Numbered from the stretch's first letter, positions 20,508 through 28,774 are shown. The stretch: 32,095 nucleotides of DNA from Candidatus Pacearchaeota archaeon (GCA_023140635.1 JAGLLG010000007.1:1-32095), one strand, 5' to 3'. Notes: a model not told the origin generated them from the sequence alone. Numbers and translations: made by a program.

Positions 20508-20807
20508 GTGGAGATTTGCCCAAAGTGTGGATTACCGATTCCGGCTTGTGTTTGTAGCGAAATAGCTAAGACGCAACAACAGATTGATGTTCGAACTGAA
20601 AAGCGACGTTTCGGAAAAATTAACACGATAATAAGCGGTTTTGATGACGGTGTCAACATAAAAGATATCGCAAAGCAGCTCAAAATGAAAAGAGCTTGCG
20701 GAGGAACAGTGAAAAATAAAGTTATCGAATTACAAGGAAATCACCAAGGTCACATAAAACAGATTTTGATTCCGATGGGATTCAACGAGGAGCAAATTAA
20801 CGAATAA
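20508..20807 (+). CDS. sui1: Translation initiation factor aIF1 (SUI1)
   Basis: Guards start-codon selection on the small subunit. N-terminal zinc-binding cysteines (CPKCGLPIPACVC, residues 4-16) and the SUI1 core with KRACGGTVKNKVIELQGNHQ mark the archaeal form. It starts with GTG (20508) one base after the L29 stop, one of the few clear non-ATG starts in this window. The length of 99 aa is normal. In most archaea the RNase P subunit gene rnp1 (p29) comes next; here S17 follows directly after 5 nt. Confidence 0.94.
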   Translation: MEICPKCGLPIPACVCSEIAKTQQQIDVRTEKRRFGKINTIISGFDDGVNIKDIAKQLKMKRACGGTVKNKVIELQGNHQGHIKQILIPMGFNEEQINE

Positions 20808-20812
20808 ATAAA

Positions 20813-21160
20813 ATGGCAAATAAGAAAATACTAAAAGATGATGTAAAGGTTGAATGTAAAGATAGACTTTGTCCTACTCATGGAGATAGAAAGTTGAAGA
20901 TGAGGGGAAGAACTTTTGAAGGAGTTGTTGTTAAAAAATTACCTGGTCGTATCACAATTCAATTTGAAAGAATGTTAAAGTTATCTAAATATGAAAGGTA
21001 TGAAAAGCGAAAGACCAAGATTCATGCGAGACTACCTAATTGTATGAGCGATAATGTTGAGGTTGGAGATTTGATCCAAATTGCAGAGACTCGTCCAATT
21101 AGTAAGATGATCCATTTTGTTGTTTCAAAAGTAATTAAAACAAAGGAGAAAAAAGAATGA
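20813..21160 (+). CDS. rps17: Ribosomal protein S17 (uS17)
   Basis: Early-binding small-subunit OB-fold protein. The archaeal signature DRLCPTHGDRKLKMRGRTFEGVVV and the KYERYEKRKTKIHARLPNC stretch are clear, as is the ending AETRPISKMIHFVV. The length of 115 aa is typical. It directly follows aIF1, in the slot usually reached only after rnp1. The L14 start overlaps its stop by 4 nt. Confidence 0.96.
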   Translation: MANKKILKDDVKVECKDRLCPTHGDRKLKMRGRTFEGVVVKKLPGRITIQFERMLKLSKYERYEKRKTKIHARLPNCMSDNVEVGDLIQIAETRPISKMIHFVVSKVIKTKEKKE

Positions 21161-21558
21161 AAGCAATAAGCGGACGAGCAACGAAGAGCATGAACATTGG
21201 AAGTATGTTGGAAGCATGTGACAATAGTGGAGCAAGAATCTGCAAGATCGTTTCGATTAAACATGGGAAGACAAGCAAGGGTCGGCAAGGTTATGCAAAG
21301 ATTGGAGACTGGGTTAAGGTTTCAGTTCGAAAAGGCAACCCTCAGATGAAGGGTGAAGTTTTCGACGCTGTTCTTGTTAGACAAAGGAAACCATGGAGAA
21401 GGAATACAGGGGAGAGAATTTGTTTTAGTGATAATGCCGTAGCACTTTTGAAGGATGAGAAAGGCAATCCAAAAGGGACGCAGATTAAGGGCACAGTTGC
21501 TCGAGAAATTCAAGAAAGATGGAAGGAGGTCGCTAAAATAGCGAAGGCAATATATTAA
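21157..21558 (+). CDS. rpl14: Ribosomal protein L14 (uL14)
   Basis: Large-subunit protein at the inter-subunit bridge and near the factor-binding site. The beta-barrel signature is clear: GSMLEACDNSGARICKIVSIK and then VLVRQRKPWRRNTGERICFSDNAVALL. The C-terminal VAREIQERW helix is present. The length of 133 aa is typical. The start overlaps the S17 stop (ATGA). Confidence 0.97.
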   Translation: MKAISGRATKSMNIGSMLEACDNSGARICKIVSIKHGKTSKGRQGYAKIGDWVKVSVRKGNPQMKGEVFDAVLVRQRKPWRRNTGERICFSDNAVALLKDEKGNPKGTQIKGTVAREIQERWKEVAKIAKAIY

Positions 21559-21559
21559 T

Positions 21560-22024
21560 ATGAAATCAGAATTTAGCAAAACATGGAATTCAAGTAAGCA
21601 ACCTAGGAAACAGATCAAGTTTAGAGCAAACGCACCAAACCATATTAAAAGAACATTTATGGGGGCAACATTGGACAAATCTCTTAGAGAGAAATATGGT
21701 AGAAGAAGTATCGAAGTTAGGAAAGGCGATGAAGTAAAAATTATGAGGGGCAATTTTAAAGGAAAGCAAGGTAAAGTTGGAGTTGTAGATATTAAGCGAA
21801 CCAGGATTCAAGTTGATGGTATCCAGAGAACAAAGAAGGGTGGAGAAAAATTAGAAACATGGTTCAATCCATCGAAGGTTAAGATCATTATACTAAATGT
21901 AGAAGACAAAAAGAGATTGAAATCAGGAAAGAATCCTGTTAAGACTGAAATTAAAGAAACTACAACTAAAAAAATACCTGCTAAAGTAGACAAAACCGTA
22001 ACTAAATCGAGGACAAAGAAATAA
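21560..22024 (+). CDS. rpl24: Ribosomal protein L24 (uL24) with a basic C-terminal extension
   Basis: Assembly-initiating large-subunit protein near the tunnel exit. The core has an N-terminal archaeal segment (KTWNSSKQPRKQIKFRANAPNHIKR), then a KOW motif in VRKGDEVKIMRGNFKGKQGKV, then GGEKLETWFNPSKVKI. The last 40 residues are an additional Lys/Thr-rich tail (ETTTKKIPAKVDKTVTKSRTKK), so the protein (154 aa) is longer than the usual 120. It begins one base after the L14 stop. Confidence 0.95.
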   Translation: MKSEFSKTWNSSKQPRKQIKFRANAPNHIKRTFMGATLDKSLREKYGRRSIEVRKGDEVKIMRGNFKGKQGKVGVVDIKRTRIQVDGIQRTKKGGEKLETWFNPSKVKIIILNVEDKKRLKSGKNPVKTEIKETTTKKIPAKVDKTVTKSRTKK

Positions 22025-22025
22025 A

Positions 22026-22682
22026 ATGCACATAAAGAAAACCCAAATGCCTACAACATGGCCAATTCCACGGAAAGGAAAACGAAAGAGATTCGTAGCT
22101 GTGCCAAGTCACGCGACAAGTAAAGGTATATCTTTATTATTTTTGCTTAGGGATGTTTTGAAAATTGCTAAGACTAAGAAAGAAGCAAGGCATATGACTT
22201 TAAATGGAATGGTTAAGGTTAATAATAAAACTAGGAAGGACGTGAATTTTCCAGTACAGGTTTTTGATACAGTTAATCTTGAGAAGGCAAATTTGAATTA
22301 TAGATTAGAGATTGTCCATAAGAAATTTAGTTTAGTTAAAATTTCAGCTAAAGATGCAGAAAATAAGGTTATCAAGATTGTAGGAAAGAAGACTCTAGGA
22401 ATTAAAAAAGTTCAGATGAACCTAGACGACGGACAAAATATGATAACAAAAGAAAAATTCTCTGTTGGAGATTCGATAGTTTTGAATACTAAAGAAGACA
22501 AGATTGAAAAAATCCTCCCGTTAAAAGAAGGTGCTAATGTTGAAATTATTACAGGAAAACACGCAGGTGAAAAAGGCAAGCTTAGCGGATTTAAAGAATT
22601 GGTTCGAGGAAGAGATTATATTATTAAATTAGAGGATAAGACTGTGAGTTTACCTTACAAAACTATCTTGGTGATTGAATAA
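22026..22682 (+). CDS. rps4e: Ribosomal protein S4e (eS4)
   Basis: Archaeal/eukaryotic small-subunit protein. Order of parts: N-terminal segment with TWPIPRKGKRKRFVAVPSHA, S4-type RNA-binding domain (about 42-95, LKIAKTKKEARHMTLNGMVKVN), central barrel with QMNLDDGQN, and a C-terminal KOW domain (GANVEIITGKHAGEKGKLSG). At 218 aa it is shorter than many archaeal copies (about 235-245). Its stop overlaps the L5 ATG by one base. Confidence 0.96.
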   Translation: MHIKKTQMPTTWPIPRKGKRKRFVAVPSHATSKGISLLFLLRDVLKIAKTKKEARHMTLNGMVKVNNKTRKDVNFPVQVFDTVNLEKANLNYRLEIVHKKFSLVKISAKDAENKVIKIVGKKTLGIKKVQMNLDDGQNMITKEKFSVGDSIVLNTKEDKIEKILPLKEGANVEIITGKHAGEKGKLSGFKELVRGRDYIIKLEDKTVSLPYKTILVIE

Positions 22683-23215
22683 TGGAAAACAAGATGAAAG
22701 AAATTAGATTAGAGAAAGTAATCTTAAACATTGGCGGTGTAGCTGAAAAGCTAGACAAGGGAGTTATTTTACTTGAACATATTAGCGAAAGAAAAGCTAT
22801 CCGGGTTAAGGCAACTAAAAGAATCCCTACATGGAATGTTCGACCAGGATTAGAAGTTGGAACAAAAGTAACTCTTCGAGGCAAGGATGCAATTAAAATG
22901 GTTGAGAAATTACTTCCAGCGATTGATAACACATTAAAAGAAAAACAAATTCAGAACAATTGCTTTTCATTTGGAATTCATGAATATATTGAAATTCCAG
23001 GAATTAAGTATCTTCGAGAGGTTGGAATTATGGGATTCGAAGTTACTGTTGTTTTCTCAAGAGCAGGAAAAGCCGTTGAAAAGAAAAAAGTTAAACGAGG
23101 AAAGGCACGTAGATTAACTGTTACACGAGAAGAAATTGAAAATTATCTTATAACTAAATTTAATACGAACATTTTGCGAAAGCAAGAGAAGATTGTTGAA
23201 GATGACAGCGAGTGA
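22682..23215 (+). CDS. rpl5: Ribosomal protein L5 (uL5)
   Basis: Binds 5S rRNA and contacts the P-site tRNA. Recognisable stretches are IRLEKVILNIGGVAEKLDKG, RKAIRVKATKRIPTWNVRPG and FGIHEYIEIPGIKYLREVGIMGFEVTVVF. The length of 177 aa is typical. The last 14 nt of the gene overlap the S14 gene in another frame. Confidence 0.96.
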   Translation: MENKMKEIRLEKVILNIGGVAEKLDKGVILLEHISERKAIRVKATKRIPTWNVRPGLEVGTKVTLRGKDAIKMVEKLLPAIDNTLKEKQIQNNCFSFGIHEYIEIPGIKYLREVGIMGFEVTVVFSRAGKAVEKKKVKRGKARRLTVTREEIENYLITKFNTNILRKQEKIVEDDSE

Positions 23216-23432
23216 TTGGAGAAAAATAACTAAGCAGCTTAGGAGTAAACCAGCTGTGCTTAGAAAGTTTTTGAAGCATAACAAACCTAAAGCTCGAGAG
23301 TTTGGAGTAGCTGCTCAAAAGTGTGAAGTTTGTGGAAGACACGGCGCACATATATCATCTTATAATCTAAATTTGTGCCGACACTGTTTCAGAGAGTTGG
23401 CAGTTGAACTTGGTTTCAAAAAATACAGTTAG
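23202..23432 (+). CDS. rps14: Ribosomal protein S14 (uS14, zinc type)
   Basis: Small-subunit head protein. The zinc motif is CEVC then, after GRHGAHISSYNLNL, CRHC; the core ends FRELAVELGFKKYS, typical for archaea. About 20-25 extra residues precede the usual ~52-residue archaeal protein (MTASDWRKITKQLRSKP). I chose the ATG at 23202, inside the L5 gene; a longer frame would start at a TTG (23193). A start nearer the core at an alternative codon cannot be excluded. With this start it has 76 aa. Confidence 0.92.
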   Translation: MTASDWRKITKQLRSKPAVLRKFLKHNKPKAREFGVAAQKCEVCGRHGAHISSYNLNLCRHCFRELAVELGFKKYS

Positions 23433-23441
23433 GAGAATAAA

Positions 23442-23819
23442 ATGTCACAAGATATAGTATCAGATGGATTAAATCAAATTATGAATGCAGAAAGGATAGG
23501 AAAGCGAGAGCTTACAATTAAAAGATACTCCAAAGTTTTAATCAATCTCTTAAAAATGATGAATGAGAAAGGTCATGTAGAGTATGAAGTTAATGAAGAA
23601 GAAAAGACAGTCAAGGTTAAAATTATAAAACTGAATGAATGTAGGGCTATTAAACCAAGGTATTATGCCGGTGTTGATAGCATAGATAAATATCTTAGAA
23701 GGTTTTTGCCTTCAAGGAATTTTGGTAGTTTGGTTATTTCTACAAACAAAGGTTTAATGAGTCATAAAGAAGCTATCACAGATAAAATTGGAGGAAGCGT
23801 TATCGCTTATTTCTACTAA
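23442..23819 (+). CDS. rps8: Ribosomal protein S8 (uS8)
   Basis: Central-domain 16S rRNA-binding protein. The N-terminal half has DGLNQIMNAERIGKRELTIKR. The C-terminal half contains KYYAG-like PRYYAGVDSIDKYLRRFLPSRNFGSLVISTNKGLMSHKEA, where the STNKGLMSH loop corresponds to the rRNA-binding S8 signature. The length of 125 aa is near the usual 130. In bacteria S8 represses its own operon by binding mRNA; no matching site was searched for here. Confidence 0.95.
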   Translation: MSQDIVSDGLNQIMNAERIGKRELTIKRYSKVLINLLKMMNEKGHVEYEVNEEEKTVKVKIIKLNECRAIKPRYYAGVDSIDKYLRRFLPSRNFGSLVISTNKGLMSHKEAITDKIGGSVIAYFY

Positions 23820-23820
23820 T

Positions 23821-24363
23821 ATGAATAAAGATTTATCAAGAGTTATAGAAATTCCAGAAGGAACTGAAGTTGTAATCAACGACAAGGAAGTTATTGTTAA
23901 AGGCAATGGTAACGAACTTATTAAAAAATTCGATAAGGGAAAAATTTCACTTATAGTTACAGATAACAAAATTACAATTTCGGCAAAAGGTGCAACTCGA
24001 AGGGAATCTAAGATGATTGGAACAATTTGGGCGAGTATTAATAACATGATCAAAGGAGTCGGAGAAAATTTTGTTTATACTCTTGAAATTTGCAATGTTC
24101 ATTTTCCTATGAATGTTAAAGTTGAAGGAGACCGAGTTATTATCAAATCTTTCATTGGTGAAACAGTGAATAGGATTGCAAAAATTTTGCCAAATGTTAA
24201 TGTAGATATCAAGGGGAGCCAGATAACTATTTCATCTTGCAATATAGAATCTGCCGGACAGACTGCAGCAAATTTAGAGAAGGCAACTAAGTTAACTGGA
24301 AGAGACCGAAGAATTTTTCAGGACGGAATATTTATTACAGAAAAACCTGGGAGGAAAATATAA
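23821..24363 (+). CDS. rpl6: Ribosomal protein L6 (uL6)
   Basis: Large-subunit protein near the sarcin-ricin loop, made of two similar alpha/beta domains. The first domain has IPEGTEVVINDKEVIVKGNGNEL, and the second has NVDIKGSQITISSCNIESAGQTAANLEKATKLTGRDRRIFQDGIF, the conserved archaeal ending. The start is the ATG at 23821, one base after the S8 stop, giving 180 aa; a longer non-ATG frame at 23788 would sit inside S8. Confidence 0.95.
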   Translation: MNKDLSRVIEIPEGTEVVINDKEVIVKGNGNELIKKFDKGKISLIVTDNKITISAKGATRRESKMIGTIWASINNMIKGVGENFVYTLEICNVHFPMNVKVEGDRVIIKSFIGETVNRIAKILPNVNVDIKGSQITISSCNIESAGQTAANLEKATKLTGRDRRIFQDGIFITEKPGRKI

Positions 24364-24779
24364 TGGCAGAGAAAAAGGAAGCAACAAAGAGAAGCAAACC
24401 GAAATTTTTGAGAAATGATTGGCATAAGAAAATTAGGTTAGGTAGAACTGTAAAGAAAAATAGGAAATGGAGAGGTGCTAAAGGTAGACATAATAAACTT
24501 AGATTGAATAGAAAAGGACATTCGCAGAGGCCAAAGATTGGTTGGGGTGCAGAAGTTAAAACTAAGGGTTTTGTTGATGGTATCGAGGCTGTTAGAGTTG
24601 AAACTTTGAAAGCATTAGAATCCCTAAAGAAGGATGTCGGAATTATCATCGGATCTGTAGGAAAGAAAAAGAAGGAAGCAATTATTGCGAAAGCAAACGA
24701 AAAGAAAATTAAAATTTTAAATAAATACCGAAAGGCTACACCACTTAGTGTACCTGCCAATACTGGAGCCAAAAAATGA
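24363..24779 (+). CDS. rpl32e: Ribosomal protein L32e (eL32)
   Basis: Archaeal/eukaryotic large-subunit protein. The signature is RSKPKFLRNDWHKKIRLGRTVKKNRKWRGAKGRHNKLRLNRKGHSQRPKIGWG-type basic core, seen at about residues 10-62. After it comes FVDGIEAVRVETLKALESLKKDVGIIIGSVGKKKKEAI. The length of 138 aa is typical. It is joined to L6 by TAATG and to L19e by ATGA overlaps. Confidence 0.93.
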   Translation: MAEKKEATKRSKPKFLRNDWHKKIRLGRTVKKNRKWRGAKGRHNKLRLNRKGHSQRPKIGWGAEVKTKGFVDGIEAVRVETLKALESLKKDVGIIIGSVGKKKKEAIIAKANEKKIKILNKYRKATPLSVPANTGAKK

Positions 24780-25180
24780 ATTTAGCAAAAAAGAAAGAAT
24801 TAGCCGCGAAAGTTTTGAAGGTAGGAAAGAATCGGATTGTTTTTATGAAGAATCATTTATCAGAGATTAAAGAAGCGATTACTCGGATGGATATTCAAGA
24901 TCTCCATAAATCTGGAGCTATCCAGATTAAGGAAGTATGTGGTAGAAAGAAGATTGTTAAGAGAAAAAATCGAAGACGAGGCGGGAAGATTAAGAATAAA
25001 ACTAATAATCGAAAAGCAGAATATGTAATAATTACTAGAAAATTACGGAAACTTGTTAGAGGGTTTGTTAGACTTGGTGTAATTGACAAGGATAAAAATC
25101 GAGAAATTAGAAGGCAGATTAGGAGCCGAAAGTTTAGAAGCAAAAGACACTTAAAGGAAAGTTTGGAGGAATTACAATAA
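24776..25180 (+). CDS. rpl19e: Ribosomal protein L19e (eL19)
   Basis: Large-subunit protein taking part in an inter-subunit bridge. The N-terminal globular part (NLAKKKELAAKVLKVGKNRI) is followed by the basic arm GRKKIVKRKNRRRGGKIKNK and the segment TRKLRKLVRGFVRLGVIDKDKNREIRRQIRSRKFRSKRHLKESL. At 134 aa it is shorter than the common ~150 aa form, with the long C-terminal helix trimmed. Confidence 0.94.
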   Translation: MNLAKKKELAAKVLKVGKNRIVFMKNHLSEIKEAITRMDIQDLHKSGAIQIKEVCGRKKIVKRKNRRRGGKIKNKTNNRKAEYVIITRKLRKLVRGFVRLGVIDKDKNREIRRQIRSRKFRSKRHLKESLEELQ

Positions 25181-25181
25181 T

Positions 25182-25727
25182 ATGGTATTAAAACAGAAGA
25201 TGAGCAAACGAACATTGAAGCGAAGGAGAAGAGAAAATAGAACAGATTATAAGACAAGGAGAACCTTGTTAACGTCAGGAATTCCTAGAATAGTTGTGCG
25301 AAGGACGAATAAATACTTTATTCTTCAGGCCGTTAAAAGCAAGGAAGCACAAGATAAAGTCACTGTTACAATTACCTCTAAAGAACTTTTAAAAAATGGA
25401 TGGGATGTTAAAATGGGTGGAAGTCTTAAGTCGATCCCAGCAGGATATCTAACAGGTTTGCTTCTAGCTAAGAAACTTAAAGGTGGAAAATATATCGTAG
25501 ATTTAGGGATGGCGCGAACAATTGCAGGTTCTCGAGTTTTCGCGGTTGTTAAAGGTTTAGTCGAAGGTGGTTTGGACATTTCAGCTAATGAAAAGGTTTT
25601 CCCGTCAGAAGAAAGGTTGAATGGAGAACACTTAAAGAGTGAGCTAAAAGATATGATTGCAAAAATCCGCCAAAATATATCTTCACCAAAATCTAAAAAG
25701 GAGGAGTTAAAGCAAAATGACAACTAA
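25182..25727 (+). CDS. rpl18: Ribosomal protein L18 (uL18)
   Basis: Binds 5S rRNA with L5. The N-terminal basic segment KRTLKRRRRENRTDYKTRRTLL is followed by SGIPRIVVRRTNKYFILQAV and GLLLAKKLKGGKYIVDLGMARTIAGSRVFAVVKGLVEGGLDI, both standard for archaeal L18. The length of 181 aa fits. Its last 11 nt overlap the start of S5 in another frame, with a GGAGG ribosome-binding site (25700-25704) inside its coding region. Confidence 0.95.
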   Translation: MVLKQKMSKRTLKRRRRENRTDYKTRRTLLTSGIPRIVVRRTNKYFILQAVKSKEAQDKVTVTITSKELLKNGWDVKMGGSLKSIPAGYLTGLLLAKKLKGGKYIVDLGMARTIAGSRVFAVVKGLVEGGLDISANEKVFPSEERLNGEHLKSELKDMIAKIRQNISSPKSKKEELKQNDN

Positions 25728-26574
25728 AGATGAAAAGGAAGTAAAAATCAAAGAAGAAGAGTTAACTCCCGAAGAACAATTAAAAAAAATGACTGAAAAA
25801 GTTGAAGCAAAAGAAAAGGTTAAAGAAGAGATTGTCTCGAAAGAAGCAGACGAATCTTTTAAAGCTGAAGAAGGTCGTGGAAAGTTTAAGAGAGAAAATT
25901 GGCAAGATCGGTTTGCCCGTGAAGCCCAGGAGAAATTAGACAATTGGGTGCCTAGGACACAATTAGGTAGAGATGTTCGTGCAGGAAGAATTGAAAATAT
26001 TGATGAAATTTTTGCAGAAGGTAGAAAGATTATGGAACCCGAGATTGTTGATTTGTTGATTAAAGATCTAAAGACTGATAGTTTGTTTATTGGACAAGCG
26101 AAAGGAAAATTTGGTGGTGGAAAGCGAAGAGCATTTAGACAGACTCAGAAGAAAACAAAGGAAGGTAATGTTTTGACGTTCGGTGTTATGGCTGTAGTGG
26201 GAGATGGTCATGGGCATGTCGGGATTGGATATGGTAGGGCTTCTGAAACACTTCCTGCAAAGGAAAAAGCATTTAGAAGTGCTAAATTGAATATTGTTAA
26301 GATTCCTCGAGGCTGTGCTAGTTATGATTGCTCATGTGACGAAGAACATAGCATCCCAAACACTGTTGAAGGTAAATGTTCCTCAGTTAGTGTTAAGTTA
26401 ATGCCTGCCCCTCAAGGGACGGGTTTAGTAATAGGTGATGAAATGAAAAAGATTTTGAGGCTTGTAGGGATAAAAGATGTTTATAGTAAATGTTTAGGGA
26501 AGACTAAGACAACATTTAATACTGCAAAGGCATGCATGCAAGCTTTGAATAAATTAGGAGACATGAAATTATGA
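25717..26574 (+). CDS. rps5: Ribosomal protein S5 (uS5) with long N-terminal extension
   Basis: Small-subunit protein at the mRNA entry site that affects decoding accuracy. The double-stranded-RNA-binding-like domain has GKRRAFRQTQKKTKEGNVLTFGVMAVVGDGHGHVGIGYG. The C-terminal domain has the archaeal cysteine loop RGCASYDCSCDEEHSIPNTVEGKC and the ending GTGLVIGDEMKKILRLVGIKDVYSK. The first 65 residues are a Glu/Lys-rich extension, so the protein (285 aa) is clearly longer than the usual 210-230. Confidence 0.95.
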   Translation: MTTKDEKEVKIKEEELTPEEQLKKMTEKVEAKEKVKEEIVSKEADESFKAEEGRGKFKRENWQDRFAREAQEKLDNWVPRTQLGRDVRAGRIENIDEIFAEGRKIMEPEIVDLLIKDLKTDSLFIGQAKGKFGGGKRRAFRQTQKKTKEGNVLTFGVMAVVGDGHGHVGIGYGRASETLPAKEKAFRSAKLNIVKIPRGCASYDCSCDEEHSIPNTVEGKCSSVSVKLMPAPQGTGLVIGDEMKKILRLVGIKDVYSKCLGKTKTTFNTAKACMQALNKLGDMKL

Positions 26575-26912
26575 TATTAGTTTTAAGAATCGCAGGACAA
26601 GTCAAAAATAAAAAGAAAGATAATGAAACATTAAAGAGATTGAAGTTGAATAAAAAGTTTACTTGTATTTTAATTAAAGATGACGATATCGTACGGATGG
26701 GAATGGTAACGGCTGTTGCACATATGGTTGCCTATGGAAAGGTTGATGATGCATTTATTAAAGATTTGAAACTAGCAAGAAAAGATAATGAAGGAATTTA
26801 TTTTTTACATCCTCCACGAGGCGGATTTAAGAAGAGTTCAAAAGTTGCCGCACCAAGAGGAATTTTGGGTCAACACGAAGATATCGTTAAATTAGTTGGG
26901 AGAATGTTATGA
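26571..26912 (+). CDS. rpl30: Ribosomal protein L30 (uL30)
   Basis: Large-subunit protein. The N-terminal ferredoxin-like domain is LVLRIAGQVKNKKKDNETLKRLKLNKKFTCILIKD. The archaeal C-terminal part carries FLHPPRGGFKKSSKVAAPRGILGQHEDIVKLVGRML. At 113 aa it is shorter than the ~150 aa of many archaea, the missing part being the middle. ATGA overlaps tie it to S5 and L15. Confidence 0.94.
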   Translation: MILVLRIAGQVKNKKKDNETLKRLKLNKKFTCILIKDDDIVRMGMVTAVAHMVAYGKVDDAFIKDLKLARKDNEGIYFLHPPRGGFKKSSKVAAPRGILGQHEDIVKLVGRML

Positions 26913-27343
26913 AGACACACAAAAGAAAAAAGAACTCAAGAATTCGAGGAGCACGGACTGTTGGATGGGGATTCAGACAAAAGCATAAAGGACATGGTAA
27001 TAAAGGTGGTTTCGGTAAAGCTGGAACAGGAAAGAGGGGAGACCATAAAAAACAACTAGCCCGAGATTCAGATGAAAAGAAACAGTATTTCGGAAAACAA
27101 GGTGCAACTTCAAGAAGAACTGAGAGAGTAAGACATGAGAATATTAATTTGAGAGATATTAAAAACAATTTTTTCAAGAAAGATGGAGACAAGCTTGATT
27201 TTTCCAAACATAAAATCCTTGGAATGGGTGAAGGATTTAAAGCGGAGATTAAAGCTTTAAGCGCATCCGCTTCTGCGATCAAGAAGATGGAGAAAGCGGG
27301 TGGAAAGATTGTTTTGCCAGTTAAAAAAGAGAACAAAAAATAA
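26909..27343 (+). CDS. rpl15: Ribosomal protein L15 (uL15)
   Basis: Large-subunit protein that reaches deep into 23S rRNA. The Gly/Arg/Lys-rich N-terminus (RKKNSRIRGARTVGWGFRQKHKGHGNKGGFGKAGTGKRG is cut here by function into basic loop segments) is followed by RRTERVRHENINLRDI. The last part is ILGMGEGFKAEIKALSASASAIKKMEKAGGKIV. The length of 144 aa is typical. It is the last gene of the operon; secY follows 41 nt later from its own TATA box. Confidence 0.95.
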   Translation: MKTHKRKKNSRIRGARTVGWGFRQKHKGHGNKGGFGKAGTGKRGDHKKQLARDSDEKKQYFGKQGATSRRTERVRHENINLRDIKNNFFKKDGDKLDFSKHKILGMGEGFKAEIKALSASASAIKKMEKAGGKIVLPVKKENKK

Positions 27344-27354
27344 TTCTACAAAAC

Positions 27355-27362
27355 TTTAAAAA
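27355..27362 (+). promoter_or_regulatory. TATA box of secY
   Basis: TTTAAAAA centred 26.5 nt before the secY ATG, so secY can be transcribed separately, as a leaderless mRNA, from the ribosomal operon. Confidence 0.55.
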
Positions 27363-27384
27363 CCAAAATCCCCCTTCATAAAAC

Positions 27385-28752
27385 ATGGGACTCCGAGAGT
27401 TATTACACAATCTGCCAGAGGTTCGAGGACCAACGCAGAAGAAAGTTAGTTTTAACATTAAACTCAAATGGACATTAGTCATCCTCGTCGCGTTCTTCAT
27501 CCTCGCCAACATCCCCCTCTTCGGAATCGCCGAAGGTTCACTCTCGCGGTTCGAGTATCTAGCAATCTTGCTTGGAACTTCATTCGGTTCGATTATCTCC
27601 CTAGGTATCGGTCCTATCGTTATGGCTTCCATTATCCTACAATTACTTAACGGTGCACAGATTTTGAATATTGATACAAATACCGCAGAAGGTAAGAAAT
27701 TTTTTCAGGGGATGCAAAAACTTTTGGTCTTCGCTTTCGTAATTTTTGAGGCATTGGTTTACGTTCTAATGAAAGGTATCCAGGCAGATCCAGGGTTTAC
27801 AGGACTTGTAATTTTGCAGTTATGTCTCGGAGGTTTTTTAATCGTTTTTATGGACGAGGTTATTCAGAAATGGGGCTTCGGTAGCGGGGTCTCGTTATTT
27901 ATCGCGGCAGGTATTGGTTGGAGATTGTTTACTCAGTTGTTTCAGTTTATCGGAACACAAGGAACTTTCGAGGCATCAGGAAAAGTTTGGGCATTAATAT
28001 CATCAGTGATTGTCGGCGACGGTGCCGGTGCAGCGTGGGCAATTTTCCCCATCATTGTTACAGTAATTTTATTCCTGGCAGTAGTTTTCGCCCAGAGCCT
28101 AAAAGTAGAAATTCCCCTAGCATTCGACAGAGTCCGAGGTCATTCTGTTAAATGGCCATTGCAGTTTTTTTATGTTGGAGTTATCCCAGTTATCCTAGTT
28201 TCAGCTTTAGCCGCAAATCTACAACTATTCGCGTCGCTGTTACAGAACTGGCTAGGTCACGCAACATTTCTCGGAGGGTTCGGTTCCAACGGCGTTCCAG
28301 TCTCAGGCATATCCTACTGGATTCATTCCACCCCACTTTTAGAAACCATAATCAAAGGCAGCTTCAGATGGATTTACGCACTTCAAGCAACAGGTCACGT
28401 TTTGTTTTACACAGTCTTCTCCGTCCTATTCGCATTCTTCTGGGTTAGCACTTCAGGCCAGGATGCCCAAAGTCAGGCAAAAAAAATCATGAGTTCCGGA
28501 ATGAACATGCCCGGCTTCAGAAAAGACGAACGAGTTCTCGAATCAATTTTGAAAAGATATGTAACCCCCTTAACAGTTATGGGTGGTGCAGCAATCGGTC
28601 TGTTAGCGTCGGTGGCAAATCTATTCGGCGCATTAGTAGGTGGGACAGCGATTCTTTTAGCAGTCATGATTCTTTATCAGTTATATCAGAACATCGCACA
28701 ACAACACGCAGTGGACATGAACCCTGCCTTGAAAGGATTTTTCGGAGCATAA
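27385..28752 (+). CDS. secY: Protein translocase subunit SecY (Sec61 alpha)
   Basis: Channel-forming subunit of the Sec translocon in the cytoplasmic membrane. Ten TM helices can be placed. Marker segments are GSIISLGIGPIVMASIILQLL (TM2/plug region), MDEVIQKWGFGSGVSLFIAAGI, the long cytosolic loop with VEIPLAFDRVRG, and FWVSTSGQDAQSQAKKIMSSGMNMPGFR before TM9. The C-terminus is short (NPALKGFFGA). The length of 455 aa is usual for archaea. Its first 200 nt are richer in C-ending codons than the r-protein genes before it. The last 17 nt around the stop are repeated 74 nt downstream. Confidence 0.97.
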   Translation: MGLRELLHNLPEVRGPTQKKVSFNIKLKWTLVILVAFFILANIPLFGIAEGSLSRFEYLAILLGTSFGSIISLGIGPIVMASIILQLLNGAQILNIDTNTAEGKKFFQGMQKLLVFAFVIFEALVYVLMKGIQADPGFTGLVILQLCLGGFLIVFMDEVIQKWGFGSGVSLFIAAGIGWRLFTQLFQFIGTQGTFEASGKVWALISSVIVGDGAGAAWAIFPIIVTVILFLAVVFAQSLKVEIPLAFDRVRGHSVKWPLQFFYVGVIPVILVSALAANLQLFASLLQNWLGHATFLGGFGSNGVPVSGISYWIHSTPLLETIIKGSFRWIYALQATGHVLFYTVFSVLFAFFWVSTSGQDAQSQAKKIMSSGMNMPGFRKDERVLESILKRYVTPLTVMGGAAIGLLASVANLFGALVGGTAILLAVMILYQLYQNIAQQHAVDMNPALKGFFGA

Positions 28753-28774
28753 ATATTTAGAAGTATGAGATTGT

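Noticed and set aside
24335..24772. Long minus-strand frames opposite ribosomal genes, such as this 145-codon one over L32e or 7596-7916 over L10
   Set aside because: They mirror A/G-rich codons of strongly supported r-protein genes, have odd Phe/Leu/Ser-rich translations and no promoters.
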